Assembly: GCA_030278955.1 (NCBI GenBank)
Contig: JAOANR010000002.1
Location: 30,082,678 to 30,146,677 of the forward strand
Length of the DNA stretch: 64,000 nt
Source of the DNA: Hygrophila difformis
Lineage: Eukaryota > Streptophyta > Magnoliopsida > Lamiales > Acanthaceae
Direction: 5' to 3'
This document shows, one piece after another, positions 54,599 through 64,000 of the stretch. The notes beneath the pieces are model-generated. The model made no database searches and was not told the origin of the DNA. It saw nothing but the letters and a program-made list of their open reading frames with translations. Positions within the stretch are counted from its first letter, which is position 1. Each line of letters begins with the position of its first letter. The position numbers were made by a program, and so were the translations under genes.

Positions 54599-56722
54599 GT
54601 GCGAAGCAAACAAGCAGAAATAGCTTATGATCCTGAAATTGAGCGTACTCTTAGAGCTATTAGATTAGGAAAACGTAGGAGACCAGCTCAGTTGGAAATT
54701 TTAATTAATTCGTCCTCTGATGAAGAAGACTATTCTCCAACGACTGGAGTTTCAACAATTCAAACTAATCAATTAGTTGCTCAGTTCAATTGGTTAAACA
54801 TGGCAGCGAATGATAATGATAATCAGGGTAATAATGGAGGTAACGGTGGTGATTTGGAGCACGATGATCAAGCTGAAATGACCATTGAAGAACACTTACA
54901 GGGAACTAGTGGAAATCTGCTTAATAGAACTCCAAGGCCAGATGTAGATGCTTTAAGCTTTACCCTTCAGCCCGCACTAATCACTATGGTTCAAGCTAAT
55001 CAATATAATGGAGCACCTACGAATGATGCTGTAGAACACATAAGGAACTTTCTGGACTATTGTGACACAGTGAAAATAAATGGTGTTACTAGTGATGAAA
55101 TTAAGTTGAGATTGTTCTCGTTTTCACTCAGAGATAAAGCTAAAACTTGGTACAACTCACTTCAATTAAGGGATGTCACTACTTGGGATAAAATGTTAGA
55201 AGCTTTCTTAGAACAATTCTTCCCACCATCTAAGGTTATTGAATTACAAGAAAATATCAAAGAATTTGTGCAAGATGAGGGTGAAACTTTACTTGAAGCA
55301 TGGGATAGATATAACACTTTGTTGGCGAGATGCCCGAATCATGGCTTTGAAGACTGGCAGCAGATGCACTTCTTCTACAATGGGTTGATTGATCATTGGA
55401 GGAACTTGTTGGATGCGGCAGCTGGAGATTCATTTCTGTCTATAGGACCCTCTAGAGCTAAGGAAATCATAGAAAAAAAGATTTCTAATATGAAAAAATT
55501 TCCTGGTAAGAAAAATGCTAGAAATAAAACAAAAGGGGGAATCTATGAGGTAGAAAAGGCAGTTGCTATAGATTCTAAGTTAGATGCTTTGATGAGGGAA
55601 GTTTCTACGCTTAAGAAATGTCAAGCTAAAGTTGTGAGATGCGGTATTTGTCATGGACCTCACGAGTCATCAGCTTGTCACTTGCTTGATCAAGGACTTC
55701 AAGAGACTATGCAGTGTGAGGGCACTGAGGAGCAAGTGGAAGATGTGAACTACATGGGAAATAGGCAGCAAAACTACAACCAAAACCGTCCTCAAAATCA
55801 AAACTTCTATCCAAATCAGAATTCTCAATTTCAACAAAACACCTATCCACAAAACAATCGTCAACCTTATCCACAAAACCAAAATCAAAATTACCCAAAT
55901 CAAAATTCAAATCAAAACCAGAATTTTCAAAACCAAAATCAAAACCAAAATTATAATCAAAACAGAAATCAGAATCAACCTTTTTACCCTAACCAACAAC
56001 CTAGGAACTTTCAACCTCAACAACAGCTGCAACAAAATCAAGTAAGTGATGAGGTTAATTTAAAAGAGTTAATGAGCACAATCGTGTCTCAACAACAAAT
56101 AATTCAGCAAATGCAAGCCTCAATGAGAAATTTAGAAGTGCAAGTTGGTCAAATTGCTAGGGACACTTCAAATAGACAGCAAGGAACACTACCAAGCATG
56201 CCAGATCCTAATCCAAAAGAGCAATGTAAAGCAATCACCTTAAGAAACAAAAAGGAATTACCCAATCCTTACCCTTCCTTAGATAATCCAGAGGTTTTAG
56301 ATGATGCTATAGATGATCAAAATGAGGATACAGAGAAAGAAAGTCAGCATAAAAACACTGATGAGCCTAAGGAGAGTGAGAGACTTCAAGTTGAACAAGA
56401 TAAGGGTAAAGGAAAGTCTGTTGTCTCAGTCAAGCCATATCAGCCACCTATTCCATATCCACAGCGTCTTAAGAGGGCTAAGGAAGATAAAGACTATGCT
56501 AAATTTTTAGAAGTCTTTAAAAATTTAAGAATTGATATCCCTTTCTCTGATGCCATTGCACAAATACCTGTGTATGCTAAGTTCTTAAAAGAAACTCTAT
56601 CAAAAAAGAGGAGTGTTGATGATGAAGAGAAAGTGACACTGACAGGGGAATGCAGTGCAATCTTACAAAGAAGGCAACCTATTAAACAAAAAGATCCTGG
56701 GGAGGATTACCCGTGCAAGTAA
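54599..56722 (+). CDS. Gag, Athila type
   Basis: The frame is open for 707 codons from a GTG at 54599 to TAA at 56720-56722. The expected Athila start ([20 protein letters not shown]) is present, but the initiator is GTG, preceded by CTTGCA; the next in-frame ATG is at 54800 and would drop 67 residues. Either the ATG has mutated or an upstream exon is joined at TTGCAG. The gag domain lies at about 150-300 ([58 protein letters not shown]). A zinc-knuckle-like [13 protein letters not shown] follows near 345, then a Q/N-rich tract near 385-480. The end reaches [12 protein letters not shown] and [20 protein letters not shown], where the protease should begin, and then stops. Confidence 0.87.
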   Translation: MRSKQAEIAYDPEIERTLRAIRLGKRRRPAQLEILINSSSDEEDYSPTTGVSTIQTNQLVAQFNWLNMAANDNDNQGNNGGNGGDLEHDDQAEMTIEEHLQGTSGNLLNRTPRPDVDALSFTLQPALITMVQANQYNGAPTNDAVEHIRNFLDYCDTVKINGVTSDEIKLRLFSFSLRDKAKTWYNSLQLRDVTTWDKMLEAFLEQFFPPSKVIELQENIKEFVQDEGETLLEAWDRYNTLLARCPNHGFEDWQQMHFFYNGLIDHWRNLLDAAAGDSFLSIGPSRAKEIIEKKISNMKKFPGKKNARNKTKGGIYEVEKAVAIDSKLDALMREVSTLKKCQAKVVRCGICHGPHESSACHLLDQGLQETMQCEGTEEQVEDVNYMGNRQQNYNQNRPQNQNFYPNQNSQFQQNTYPQNNRQPYPQNQNQNYPNQNSNQNQNFQNQNQNQNYNQNRNQNQPFYPNQQPRNFQPQQQLQQNQVSDEVNLKELMSTIVSQQQIIQQMQASMRNLEVQVGQIARDTSNRQQGTLPSMPDPNPKEQCKAITLRNKKELPNPYPSLDNPEVLDDAIDDQNEDTEKESQHKNTDEPKESERLQVEQDKGKGKSVVSVKPYQPPIPYPQRLKRAKEDKDYAKFLEVFKNLRIDIPFSDAIAQIPVYAKFLKETLSKKRSVDDEEKVTLTGECSAILQRRQPIKQKDPGEDYPCK

Positions 56723-59676
56723 CATGTGCAATAGAAGAATCCAAGTTAGTCCCGTCTGTTGAAAAGCCACCTACATTGACATTGAAAGAGCTGCCATCAC
56801 ACTTGAGGTATGTTTTTCTTGGTAAGAATGATACTTTACCTGTTATTGCAAGTAATAAATTAAATGATGATCAAGTAACTGCATTAACCCAAGTGTTGAG
56901 TAGGCATGTTAGAGCAATAGGTTGGACAATAGCTGACATCAAGGGACTGAGTCCAACGTTGTGCACACACCGAATTTACATGGAGGAGGATGACAAGCCA
57001 GTGAGACAGCCCCAGAGGAGATTGAATCCACATCTACAAGAAGCTGTAAGATCAGAGGTTATTAAACTACTTGATGCAGGTATTATCTATCCTATTTCTG
57101 ATAGTCAGTGGGTGAGTCCAGTTCAAGTAGTGCCTAAAAAGGGAGGTATGACTGTGATTAGAAATGAAAATGGTGAATTAGTACCTACTAGACCTACTAC
57201 TGGATGGCGTGTATGCATTGATTATAGGAGATTGAATGATAAGACTAGGAAAGATCATTTCCCACTGCCTTTTATTGATCAAATGCTAGAACGTTTAGCT
57301 GGTCATGAGTTTTATTGCTTTTTAGATGGCTATTCTGGTTATAATCAAGTTCCAATTGCACCTGAGGATCAAGATAAAACTACTTTTACGTGTCCTTACG
57401 GTACATTTGCATATAGGAGAATGCCATTTGGTTTGTGTAATGCTCCAGCTACATTTCAGAGATGCATGATGTCTATATTTTCTGATTTAATTGAGACATG
57501 CATTGAGGTATTTATGGATGATTTTTCTGTATTCGGGTCTGATTTTGAAAAATGCTTAATTAACTTGGAAAAAGTTCTGATTAGATGTGAAGAGTCAAAT
57601 TTAGTTCTTAATTGGGAAAAATGTCATTTTATGGTTAATGAAGGTATTGTCTTAGGACATAGGATTTCTAAAAATGGCATTGAAGTTGATAGGGCTAAAG
57701 TAGAAGTGATTGCAAAAATTCCACCTCCTAATAATTTAAAAACTCTGAGAAGTTTTCTGGGACATGCTGGATTTTATCGAAGGTTCATAAAAGATTTTTC
57801 AAAAATTGCATTACCTCTGTTTAAGCTGCTATGTAAAGATGTTGAGTTTAATTTTACTGATGATTGTATTGAGGCGTTCAATAGGATCAAGGAAGCATTG
57901 GTAACAGCACCAATTATTCAGCCACCTGACTGGAGTTTGCCATTCGAGATCATGAGCGACGCTAGTGACTTTGCTGTTGGAGCAGTATTGGGTCAACGAA
58001 AGGATAAGAAACTTCATGTTATTTATTATGCTAGTCAGGCTTTAAATACTGCACAGAAAAATTATGCCACTACTAAAAAAGAGCTTTTATCTGTTGTTTA
58101 TGCATGTGAAAAGTTTAGGCCATATCTGATAGGCTCAAAAACAGTAGTTTACACTGATCATGCTGCCATTAAATATCTGTTTGCGAAGAAAGATGCTAAA
58201 CCACGGTTAATTAGATGGGTACTATTGTTACAGGAATTTGATTTGGAAATTAGAGATAGAAAAGGAGATGAGAATCCTGTAGCTGATCATTTATCTAGAT
58301 TGGAGCATGAAAAAGGGGAAGAAAGATTAATTAATGATGCATTTCCTGATGAAAATCTATATTTAATTAATAACACTTCCTCTGATCCGTGGTTTGCTGA
58401 TTTTGTGAATTATTTGGCATGTGGTGTAATTCCTGATCATTTAAAATGGCATAGCCAAAAACAAAAGTTTAAAACTGATGCTAAATATTTTATTTGGGAT
58501 GAACCTTATTTGTTTAGACTCTGTTCAGATCAAATTGTAAGGAGATGCATCCCTGATGAAGATTTTGAGAAAGTATTAAAGGCTTGCCACGAAGGACTTG
58601 GAGGAGGACATGTTGGACCGAATAGGACAGCTCATAAGGTACTCGAAGGTGGTTTATATTGGCCTAATATTTATCGTGATGCTAGATCATTTGTGCTAAA
58701 ATGTGATGTATGTCAAAGGACTGGTAATATCACTAAAAGGGATGAAATGCCATTAAAAGGAATTATGCCTGTTGAGTTGTTTGATTTGTGGGGAATTGAT
58801 TTCATGGGTCCATTTCCACCATCTAATGGGAAATTGTATATTCTTGTTGCTGTAGAATATGTATCAAAATGGGTAGAAGCTGAATCATGTGCTTTAAATG
58901 ATGCTAAACAAGTGATTAAATTTTTGAAAAAGCAAATTTTTACTCGTTTTGGTGTGCCTAAAGCGATCATTAGTGATGGTGGATCTCATTTTGTTAATAG
59001 GGCTGTTAATCAATTGTTATCTAGATTTCATGTTCATCATAGGATAACAACACCCTATCATCCTCAAGCCAATGGTCAGGTAGAAGTCACTAATCGTGAG
59101 ATTAAAAAGATTTTGGAAGCCACTGTAGGAAAATCTAGAAAAGATTGGGCTTTTAAGTTAGATGAAGCATTATGGGCTTATAGAACAGCTTTTAAAACAC
59201 CTATAGGTATGACTCCTTTTAAATTAGTTTATGGTAAAGCTTGTCACTTACCTTTTGAACTTGAGTTTAAATCACTTTGGGCTATGAAGAAATTAAATTT
59301 TGAATTTAAAGAAGCTCAAGAGAAAAGGAAAATAGATATCACTGAGTTAGAAGAAATAAGGCGTCATGCTTATGACAATGCTTTAATTTATAAGGAGAGA
59401 ACAAAGCTTTATCATGATAAAATGCTTAGACCTAAGGTATTTGAAGCTGGTCAATTAGTGCTTTTATATAATTCTAGATTTAAACTCTTTCCTGGTAAAT
59501 TGAAGACGAAATGGTCAGGACCTTTTAGAATTGCGAAGGTGTTGGATAATGGTGCAGTCGTTTTAAAAGCTGAAGATGAAAGAGAATTTACTGTAAATGG
59601 TCAAAGACTTAAACATTATTTTGGAGATGAAGTTAAATTAATCGAACAAATTAATGTTAAGCCTTTGGTTGTTTAA
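56713..59676 (+). CDS. Pol without protease: reverse transcriptase, RNase H, integrase
   Basis: 987 codons in another frame from gag, overlapping it by ten bases; the first codon is GTG, so a start is uncertain. It begins after the protease with [20 protein letters not shown], then reverse transcriptase at about 100-330 ([32 protein letters not shown], catalytic FMDDFSVFG), RNase H at about 410-530 ([50 protein letters not shown]), and integrase at about 610-900 (zinc ligands and KCDVCQRTG; core [39 protein letters not shown]). The C-terminal module has [20 protein letters not shown]. Catalytic residues are intact. The protease domain that normally joins gag to reverse transcriptase is absent. 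Confidence 0.92.
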   Translation: MQVTCAIEESKLVPSVEKPPTLTLKELPSHLRYVFLGKNDTLPVIASNKLNDDQVTALTQVLSRHVRAIGWTIADIKGLSPTLCTHRIYMEEDDKPVRQPQRRLNPHLQEAVRSEVIKLLDAGIIYPISDSQWVSPVQVVPKKGGMTVIRNENGELVPTRPTTGWRVCIDYRRLNDKTRKDHFPLPFIDQMLERLAGHEFYCFLDGYSGYNQVPIAPEDQDKTTFTCPYGTFAYRRMPFGLCNAPATFQRCMMSIFSDLIETCIEVFMDDFSVFGSDFEKCLINLEKVLIRCEESNLVLNWEKCHFMVNEGIVLGHRISKNGIEVDRAKVEVIAKIPPPNNLKTLRSFLGHAGFYRRFIKDFSKIALPLFKLLCKDVEFNFTDDCIEAFNRIKEALVTAPIIQPPDWSLPFEIMSDASDFAVGAVLGQRKDKKLHVIYYASQALNTAQKNYATTKKELLSVVYACEKFRPYLIGSKTVVYTDHAAIKYLFAKKDAKPRLIRWVLLLQEFDLEIRDRKGDENPVADHLSRLEHEKGEERLINDAFPDENLYLINNTSSDPWFADFVNYLACGVIPDHLKWHSQKQKFKTDAKYFIWDEPYLFRLCSDQIVRRCIPDEDFEKVLKACHEGLGGGHVGPNRTAHKVLEGGLYWPNIYRDARSFVLKCDVCQRTGNITKRDEMPLKGIMPVELFDLWGIDFMGPFPPSNGKLYILVAVEYVSKWVEAESCALNDAKQVIKFLKKQIFTRFGVPKAIISDGGSHFVNRAVNQLLSRFHVHHRITTPYHPQANGQVEVTNREIKKILEATVGKSRKDWAFKLDEALWAYRTAFKTPIGMTPFKLVYGKACHLPFELEFKSLWAMKKLNFEFKEAQEKRKIDITELEEIRRHAYDNALIYKERTKLYHDKMLRPKVFEAGQLVLLYNSRFKLFPGKLKTKWSGPFRIAKVLDNGAVVLKAEDEREFTVNGQRLKHYFGDEVKLIEQINVKPLVV

Positions 59677-60185
59677 ATCTGCTTATTGAAGTATTTGCAT
59701 TGCATGTTTAATTATGTTGAGTTTTGATTTATTAAAATTTATAAAAACCAATAAAAATTATAAAATGGCAGAAAAAGACAAAAATATTTTGCATATGATT
59801 GTTTATGTGCTTTTAGTTGTTTTACTGCTTTTGTTAATTTAAGTCGTGATTCTATTTTAATTATGCTGTTTAAATTTTATGCTATGTCATTCGCATGTAT
59901 TCAATAAATTGAGTAGGACATTGCCTATGAATTATAACAAGTAGCAAAATGTTGAGAAATGATGGATTCATGTGTGCTTGGAGGATTGATATTGAATTGT
60001 GCATTTTTGACTCGGTGATGAGTTAAGGAGGAGGATCTATATGGACTAATTGATTTAATTGAGGAGAATTATTATCTGGAATGATTTGAGGAACCTATTT
60101 AGGCTAAATTTGACTTGCTAACCTTAGGGAGTGTATTGACTATCATTGTGGTGAAGTTTGAGCTGAAATTCGAGTGCCACATACT
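59677..60185 (+). other. Spacer between pol and hairpin array C
   Basis: AT-rich; no ORF or repeat recognised. Confidence 0.55.
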
Positions 60186-60535
60186 CAGTTTAGGCGCCAC
60201 ACCTTCTTGGTGGCGCCTAGAATCATGCTCAGGCGCCATGATATGCGCCATTTTTAATCTTGGGAAAATTTGAAGTCAGTTAATGCGCCACACCTTCATG
60301 GTGGCGCATAAAACTGCTCCCTAGCGCCATAAAATGCGCCATTTTGTATCCTGGAAAATTTTGAAGTCAGATTATGCGCCACTTGTACTGAGTGGCGCAT
60401 AAAATCACTCCGGAGCGCCACTTTCGGCGCCACCCTCAGACTTGGAAAATTTTTCGATCACAGAATGCGCCACTTTTTTCTTCGCGGCGCATAAATCAGG
60501 CCTTATGCGCCATTTTTGGCGCCGATTAGCGGGTT
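60186..60535 (+). repeat. Hairpin module array C, exact 91-bp period
   Basis: Four modules with left arms at 60192, 60283, 60374 and 60465. Stems: AGGCGCCAC 60192-60200 / GTGGCGCCT 60210-60218 (9-base loop); ATGCGCCAC 60283-60291 / GTGGCGCAT 60301-60309 (9-base loop); TTATGCGCCACT 60372-60383 / AGTGGCGCATAA 60391-60402 (7-base loop); ATGCGCC 60465-60471 / GGCGCAT 60486-60492. Each is followed by GCGCCA, a short gap and a second GCGCC. Confidence 0.95.
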
Positions 60536-61686
60536 GAAGGATCCTGACCCGGTCCAATCGGGATTTAAACCCCAAAAAATCTCTTTTCTCCTCATTTTTA
60601 CAAAACTCGACCGAGCCTCTCCTTCCCTTTGTTCTTCTTCAACCGAGCGCCATTCTCCCTTCCAAGCGACACAATCCGCGCCACTTTGGTAAGAATTCTT
60701 CCAATTCTTGTTTCTTCCTATCAATTCTCACCTACATTGTCAATTCTCATTCCAAAAACCCCAATTTTTGTTTGTTCAATCAAATTAGGGTTCAAGAACC
60801 CTAGTTTTCCAATTTTGGGAATTCCTCTTCAAAGTGTTCAAATCCTTCAATCTAGGTAAGAATGGCTATCCTAATTCAATTATTATCATATCCTAGTGCT
60901 TTGGAATGCATTAATTTTGGTATTGTTGTTACTTGAATTTTGGGTTTTTGTAGAATGTGGGATAAAAATTTGATTTTGATTGTCTAAATTCTAGTTTAGC
61001 ATGAACAAGTGTTGTTGAACATGGTTTGAATGCATAATGTGAAATCTTTGAATCAACATTAAAAAGTTGGAATTTTTGAAAATTCTTAAATCTGAAAATT
61101 ATTTTTAAATTGATTAAAATGGCATTTTTGGTTAATTAAATGGATGAAACATTACTAGAATATGTCATTTTAGTTATATTAAAAATATAAAGTTGTTTTC
61201 TTGTCAAAAATTCCATGTTCTTCATAATGTGACTTAATTGAACCATGTTTTGATAAAAAACTCTCTTATTTGTAATTTAGTTAATTTAAATAGGTTAATT
61301 TATCACATGAATAAATTGAAATGGATTTAAATATTAATTTAAACCATTTGTAATGCATTAGTTTGATAGTTTAGGTTGTTCTAGTTTTTAAATGTGAAGA
61401 TTTAATAAATTAGAGAGTTTTTATTAAAAAGACATGTTTAACATGAATTCTAAACTTTAAAATAAAACGGGTGTTATGTTTAAACAAAGTTTAGGATTCA
61501 TAATTTTTAAAATGCAACATCTTGGTCATTGAGTTATTTAAATCCCACATTCTAGGTTGATGTATATGTTTGCTTTGTACTTAACACTTAAGTTAAACCC
61601 TTGGTTTAAACTTAAGTGTGAGGATGGGAGGCAATGCATATATATGATACTAACCCGGAGTTTTTGTACAACCAGGTACTGAAATA
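60536..61686 (+). other. Leader of env-position ORF with likely introns
   Basis: A CT-rich stretch (60570-60660), donor-like TTTG|GTAAGAATT (GT 60689) and CTAG|GTAAGAATG (GT 60856), about 800 bases of AT-rich sequence, and an acceptor-like ACAACCAG (AG 61674-61675) just before the ORF. Contains a near-perfect inverted repeat 61584-61598 / 61604-61619 (ACACTTAAGTT-AAAC) running into AAGTGTGAGGATG (61614-61626). Confidence 0.6.
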
Positions 61687-63060
61687 ATGTATAATCCTCC
61701 AAACCTCCCTAAGAAATCGGGTTATAGGTATATACCCATGCCCGAGGGGAGATTGGGGATTTATGATCCACAGTCACCGGATAGCATTCCTACTCCTATT
61801 CTTGATGAGCATATTTTTGAAAATCGCAGACTCCGCACTAAAAATTCGGTACAGATGGATCATCCACAGGGATCAGGTGGTGCCTCCAAGTCCAAGGGAC
61901 TTCTCTCCTATTTTAGGAGGAACAAGTCCAGGAGTGGTGCATCTTCTAGACAGACCACAGTACCAGCTGATGACCATCAGGAGGTCAATCAGCCTGACCA
62001 GCCTGATCAGCCCATTCAGCCTGAGACGTCTGACCATTCACAGGCCCCCTCTAGAGCCTCTCGGGGGAAGGCACCTGTCACGAGTTCCACTTCCTCTCGA
62101 CCTAGGAGGGGGAGATCTGCAGCATTAGTCATACAGGAGCCTGTCCCTGGGGCTGTAGGAGGAGAGGAAGATGAGGAGGAGGTTGATCAGGAGGAGCAGG
62201 AGGATAGGGGAGGACCGAAAAAGCAAGATCCTAGAGCGTATGTCCCCGAATTGCATTATGTCAGCCCGGGCATATTTGATGCCACTGTGTTCAGGAGTGC
62301 CAGAGCTTACGAGCTTTACAAGAGGTTCCACAAGAAGAGAATTATTGCCGATAGAGGATTTTCAGATAGAGATCTGCAGCACCCCCTACTCCGTGATGCT
62401 ATTAGATCCAGAGGTTGGGAGAGATTCGTCAGACATCCAGCCGGAACATATTCATGGGAGTTGACTAGGCTGTTTCTAGCCAACGCTGAGGAGGAGGATT
62501 CTTGGATTTTCGGGGTTAGAGTACCCATCACTCCTCAGCACATCAACCAGTTTTTCGGAGTAGTGGATGTGCCTTACTGCAGGGATTTTTGGGAGCCGGT
62601 TATGAGGGCTGATGATAGGGAGGAGATCAAGAAGCTGGTCTTGATGTCGATGTTTGAGGGTCAGGAGGATGTCCTCACATATGATGATGATGACATGAGT
62701 AGACTACATGGGCCTGATATGGATGCACCCATGTATCAGCTGCTCATGTTCTACAGATCTAGACTGAGTCCTTCGACTCACACCTCTGGACCTACTGCCG
62801 TGGACATGTACGTCCCATACTGCATCAAGGTGGGGAGCCCGGTCAACATGGGAGAGCTCATAGCACTTGAGTTGAGACAGACACCGGGGGCGCCATTTCA
62901 TGCGCCAGGAAACTTAGAAATTTTTCTAAGTTTTTCCAAAATGCGCCACACATGCTTGGTGGCGCATAAATCTGCCTTTCTGCGCCACTTTTTGCGCCGC
63001 AGAATTAAAATTTTTCCAAGTTTGCTTCAGGATGCGCCACTTCTTCTTGGTGGCGCATAA
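61687..63060 (+). CDS. Athila env-position ORF, truncated by hairpin array
   Basis: 457 codons from ATG 61687, just after a likely splice acceptor. The N-terminal 170 residues are S/P/Q-rich with an acidic block. The domain at about residues 185-330 reads YVPELHYVSPGIFDATVFRS, KKRIIADRGFSDRDLQHPLL, RSRGWERFVRHPAGTYSWEL, TRLFLANAEEEDSWIFGV and QHINQFFGVVDVPY, matching the plant transposon protein domain also seen in the ORFs at 39044 and 63470. From about 62885 (residue 400) the frame reads into hairpin array D, so the last ~58 residues are translated repeat and the normal C-terminal part is missing. No signal peptide or membrane segment is seen. Confidence 0.75.
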   Translation: MYNPPNLPKKSGYRYIPMPEGRLGIYDPQSPDSIPTPILDEHIFENRRLRTKNSVQMDHPQGSGGASKSKGLLSYFRRNKSRSGASSRQTTVPADDHQEVNQPDQPDQPIQPETSDHSQAPSRASRGKAPVTSSTSSRPRRGRSAALVIQEPVPGAVGGEEDEEEVDQEEQEDRGGPKKQDPRAYVPELHYVSPGIFDATVFRSARAYELYKRFHKKRIIADRGFSDRDLQHPLLRDAIRSRGWERFVRHPAGTYSWELTRLFLANAEEEDSWIFGVRVPITPQHINQFFGVVDVPYCRDFWEPVMRADDREEIKKLVLMSMFEGQEDVLTYDDDDMSRLHGPDMDAPMYQLLMFYRSRLSPSTHTSGPTAVDMYVPYCIKVGSPVNMGELIALELRQTPGAPFHAPGNLEIFLSFSKMRHTCLVAHKSAFLRHFLRRRIKIFPSLLQDAPLLLGGA

Positions 63061-63195
63061 AAATCCTTTCCTGCGCCAATTTTTGCGCCATGGTAATTTT
63101 TAAAATTTATATTATTTTCAAAATGCGCCAGTTGTGCTTGGTGGCGCCTAGAAGTGACCTTCTGCGCCACTTTATGCGCCATCGACGCAAATTTT
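62886..63195 (+). repeat. Hairpin module array D, 91-bp period
   Basis: Tail of one module (62886-62935) plus three with left arms at 62941, 63032 and 63123 (91-base steps). Perfect stems ATGCGCCAC 62941-62949 / GTGGCGCAT 62959-62967 and 63032-63040 / 63050-63058, both with 9-base loops. The third has GCGCCA / TGGCGC. Confidence 0.95.
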
Positions 63196-63469
63196 TCAAA
63201 AATTCGCGAATCCAAAATATTCAAATCATATCTAATCGATTCTTGGGATCTTAAACGGCATTATACTAGCTCCAAATCATATGTTTAGTGTATATTTGGA
63301 TCTAGATTAAATCAATCCCGCTATATCTCAACAAAATCAAGATTTCACCATCTTTAAAAGAGGCATGACCGATCGGTCATACTCTCATTCTCAAATCTGT
63401 CAATTTTTCTCTTCTTCCAGTTTAATTAGCTTTCCAATCCCAATCCTTTCTTCCTAAAATTCTGCCATC
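63196..63469 (+). other. Leader of second env-position ORF
   Basis: AT-rich, then pyrimidine-rich (TCAATTTTTCTCTTCTTCCAG near 63400-63420), up to ATG 63470. A splice acceptor could lie at TTCCAG (63415-63420). Confidence 0.5.
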
Positions 63470-64000
63470 ATGAGATCAAAGAGAAAGAATAACCCAAGAA
63501 ACAATGGTGGAAAGCAATTGAAAGCCACAGAGCCTGCCCCATCACAGACACCAGAAATTAATGAACCCATTCTGGAGCCGGCTGCTGTGGGTGCTGAAGA
63601 TGAGTTTGTGAACAATCTGGTAGCTCCCGATTCGTATAATGGTTACGATACTTCTTTCAATTCTGCTCAACCAACGGAGGATGATCCACAGCAAGAAGAA
63701 GATGTCGCTGAATCCCCGGAGGAAATCTCACCAGAAATTCCTCGTGAATCTAAGACTAAGAGGAAGAGTCACAATAGAAAGAACGATACTACCCCTCTGG
63801 AAGAATTAACAGGAGATACTTTTAATCCGGCTATTTTCATCAATCAAACTGCATATTCTTATTATCAGAAGATGGTGGAAAGATGGATTATTCCTGATAA
63901 AGGGTTTACTGAAGTTGACATGGAGAGATTTTCGGTTCATGATGCCCTCATGAGTCGAGGATGGATGAAATTTGTTGCGCATCCAGAAGGAGTTTATTCT
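63470..64000 (+). CDS. Second Athila env-position ORF, runs off window
   Basis: Open from ATG 63470 to the window end (177 codons, no stop). It starts with a basic MRSKRKNNPRNNGGKQ, continues with an acidic P/E-rich stretch and a second basic patch, and from about residue 115 matches the domain of the ORF at 61687: FNPAIFINQTAYSYYQKMVE, RWIIPDKGFTEVDMERFSVH and MSRGWMKFVAHPEGVYS. It is therefore a diverged copy of the same family, placed behind its own hairpin array and pyrimidine-rich leader. A host gene derived from such an ORF cannot be excluded. Confidence 0.75.
   Translation, partial: MRSKRKNNPRNNGGKQLKATEPAPSQTPEINEPILEPAAVGAEDEFVNNLVAPDSYNGYDTSFNSAQPTEDDPQQEEDVAESPEEISPEIPRESKTKRKSHNRKNDTTPLEELTGDTFNPAIFINQTAYSYYQKMVERWIIPDKGFTEVDMERFSVHDALMSRGWMKFVAHPEGVYS

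Larger units (their letters stand above)
52410..64000 (+). mobile_element. Athila-like Ty3 element, partial
   Basis: Left LTR 52410-54468, tRNA-Asp-type primer site, gag, pol without protease, hairpin array, env leader with likely introns and an env-position ORF. From about 62885 a further hairpin array and a second env-position ORF follow, perhaps from another copy joined here. The right LTR is beyond the window. It inserted into the LTR of the upstream element; GCGCC (52405-52409) would be the left target duplication. Confidence 0.85.

Overview
This window looks like nuclear DNA of a flowering plant, most likely a eudicot. It holds no intact single-copy host gene that I recognise. Almost all of it is transposable elements, nested and side by side, with strips of gene-like AT-rich DNA between them. 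The plant assignment rests on Ty3 elements of the Tat/Retand and Athila lineages, a plant DUF4283 protein, a plant mobile domain protein, a VPS13 gene fragment inside a Mutator-like element, and a tRNA-derived SINE.

Layout. 1-534: minus-strand DUF4283 protein, cut by the window edge. 3111-11582: a Tat-type LTR element with target duplication GTGGG, a gag broken by an in-frame stop and no pol; a Mutator-like element (6820-9496) carrying VPS13 exons sits inside it. 12729-27087: a complete Retand-type element (duplication GATAT; the two 594-bp LTRs differ at 3 sites) with gag-protease, pol with two RNase H domains, and a spliced gene on the opposite strand encoding a plant mobile domain protein with its own promoter. 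27093-32510: gene-like DNA with an RNA-binding-motif exon, an RNase H-like relic, a SINE and a hAT-like MITE. 32510-34690: a decayed copia pol on the minus strand. 34702-42563: the 3' half of a minus-strand Athila-like element with a 3.3-kb LTR and a long env-position ORF. 42564-44845: an LTR with a 28-bp tandem array that cuts that ORF and runs into a 500-N gap (44846-45345).

45346-47203 is unidentified sequence ending in poly(A). 47204-52409 is an internally deleted Athila-like element; its 3' LTR is cut by a second Athila-like element starting at 52410. That element has an LTR, a tRNA-Asp-type primer site, gag, a pol without its protease, an env-position ORF, and then a second env-position ORF that runs off the window.

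The most unusual structure is a set of short GC-rich hairpin modules in the Athila-like DNA. Four arrays (52.1-52.4, 52.7-53.05, 60.2-60.5 and 62.9-63.2 kb) repeat a stem such as ATGCGCCAC / GTGGCGCAT with a 9-base loop; the two later arrays have an exact 91-bp period. Three of the four lie upstream of an ORF (gag, first env-like, second env-like), and some stems change on both sides so that pairing is kept. Hairpins of similar geometry but other sequence occur in the minus-strand Athila LTR and in the Mutator-like element. All calls come from reading the sequence; no database search was run.
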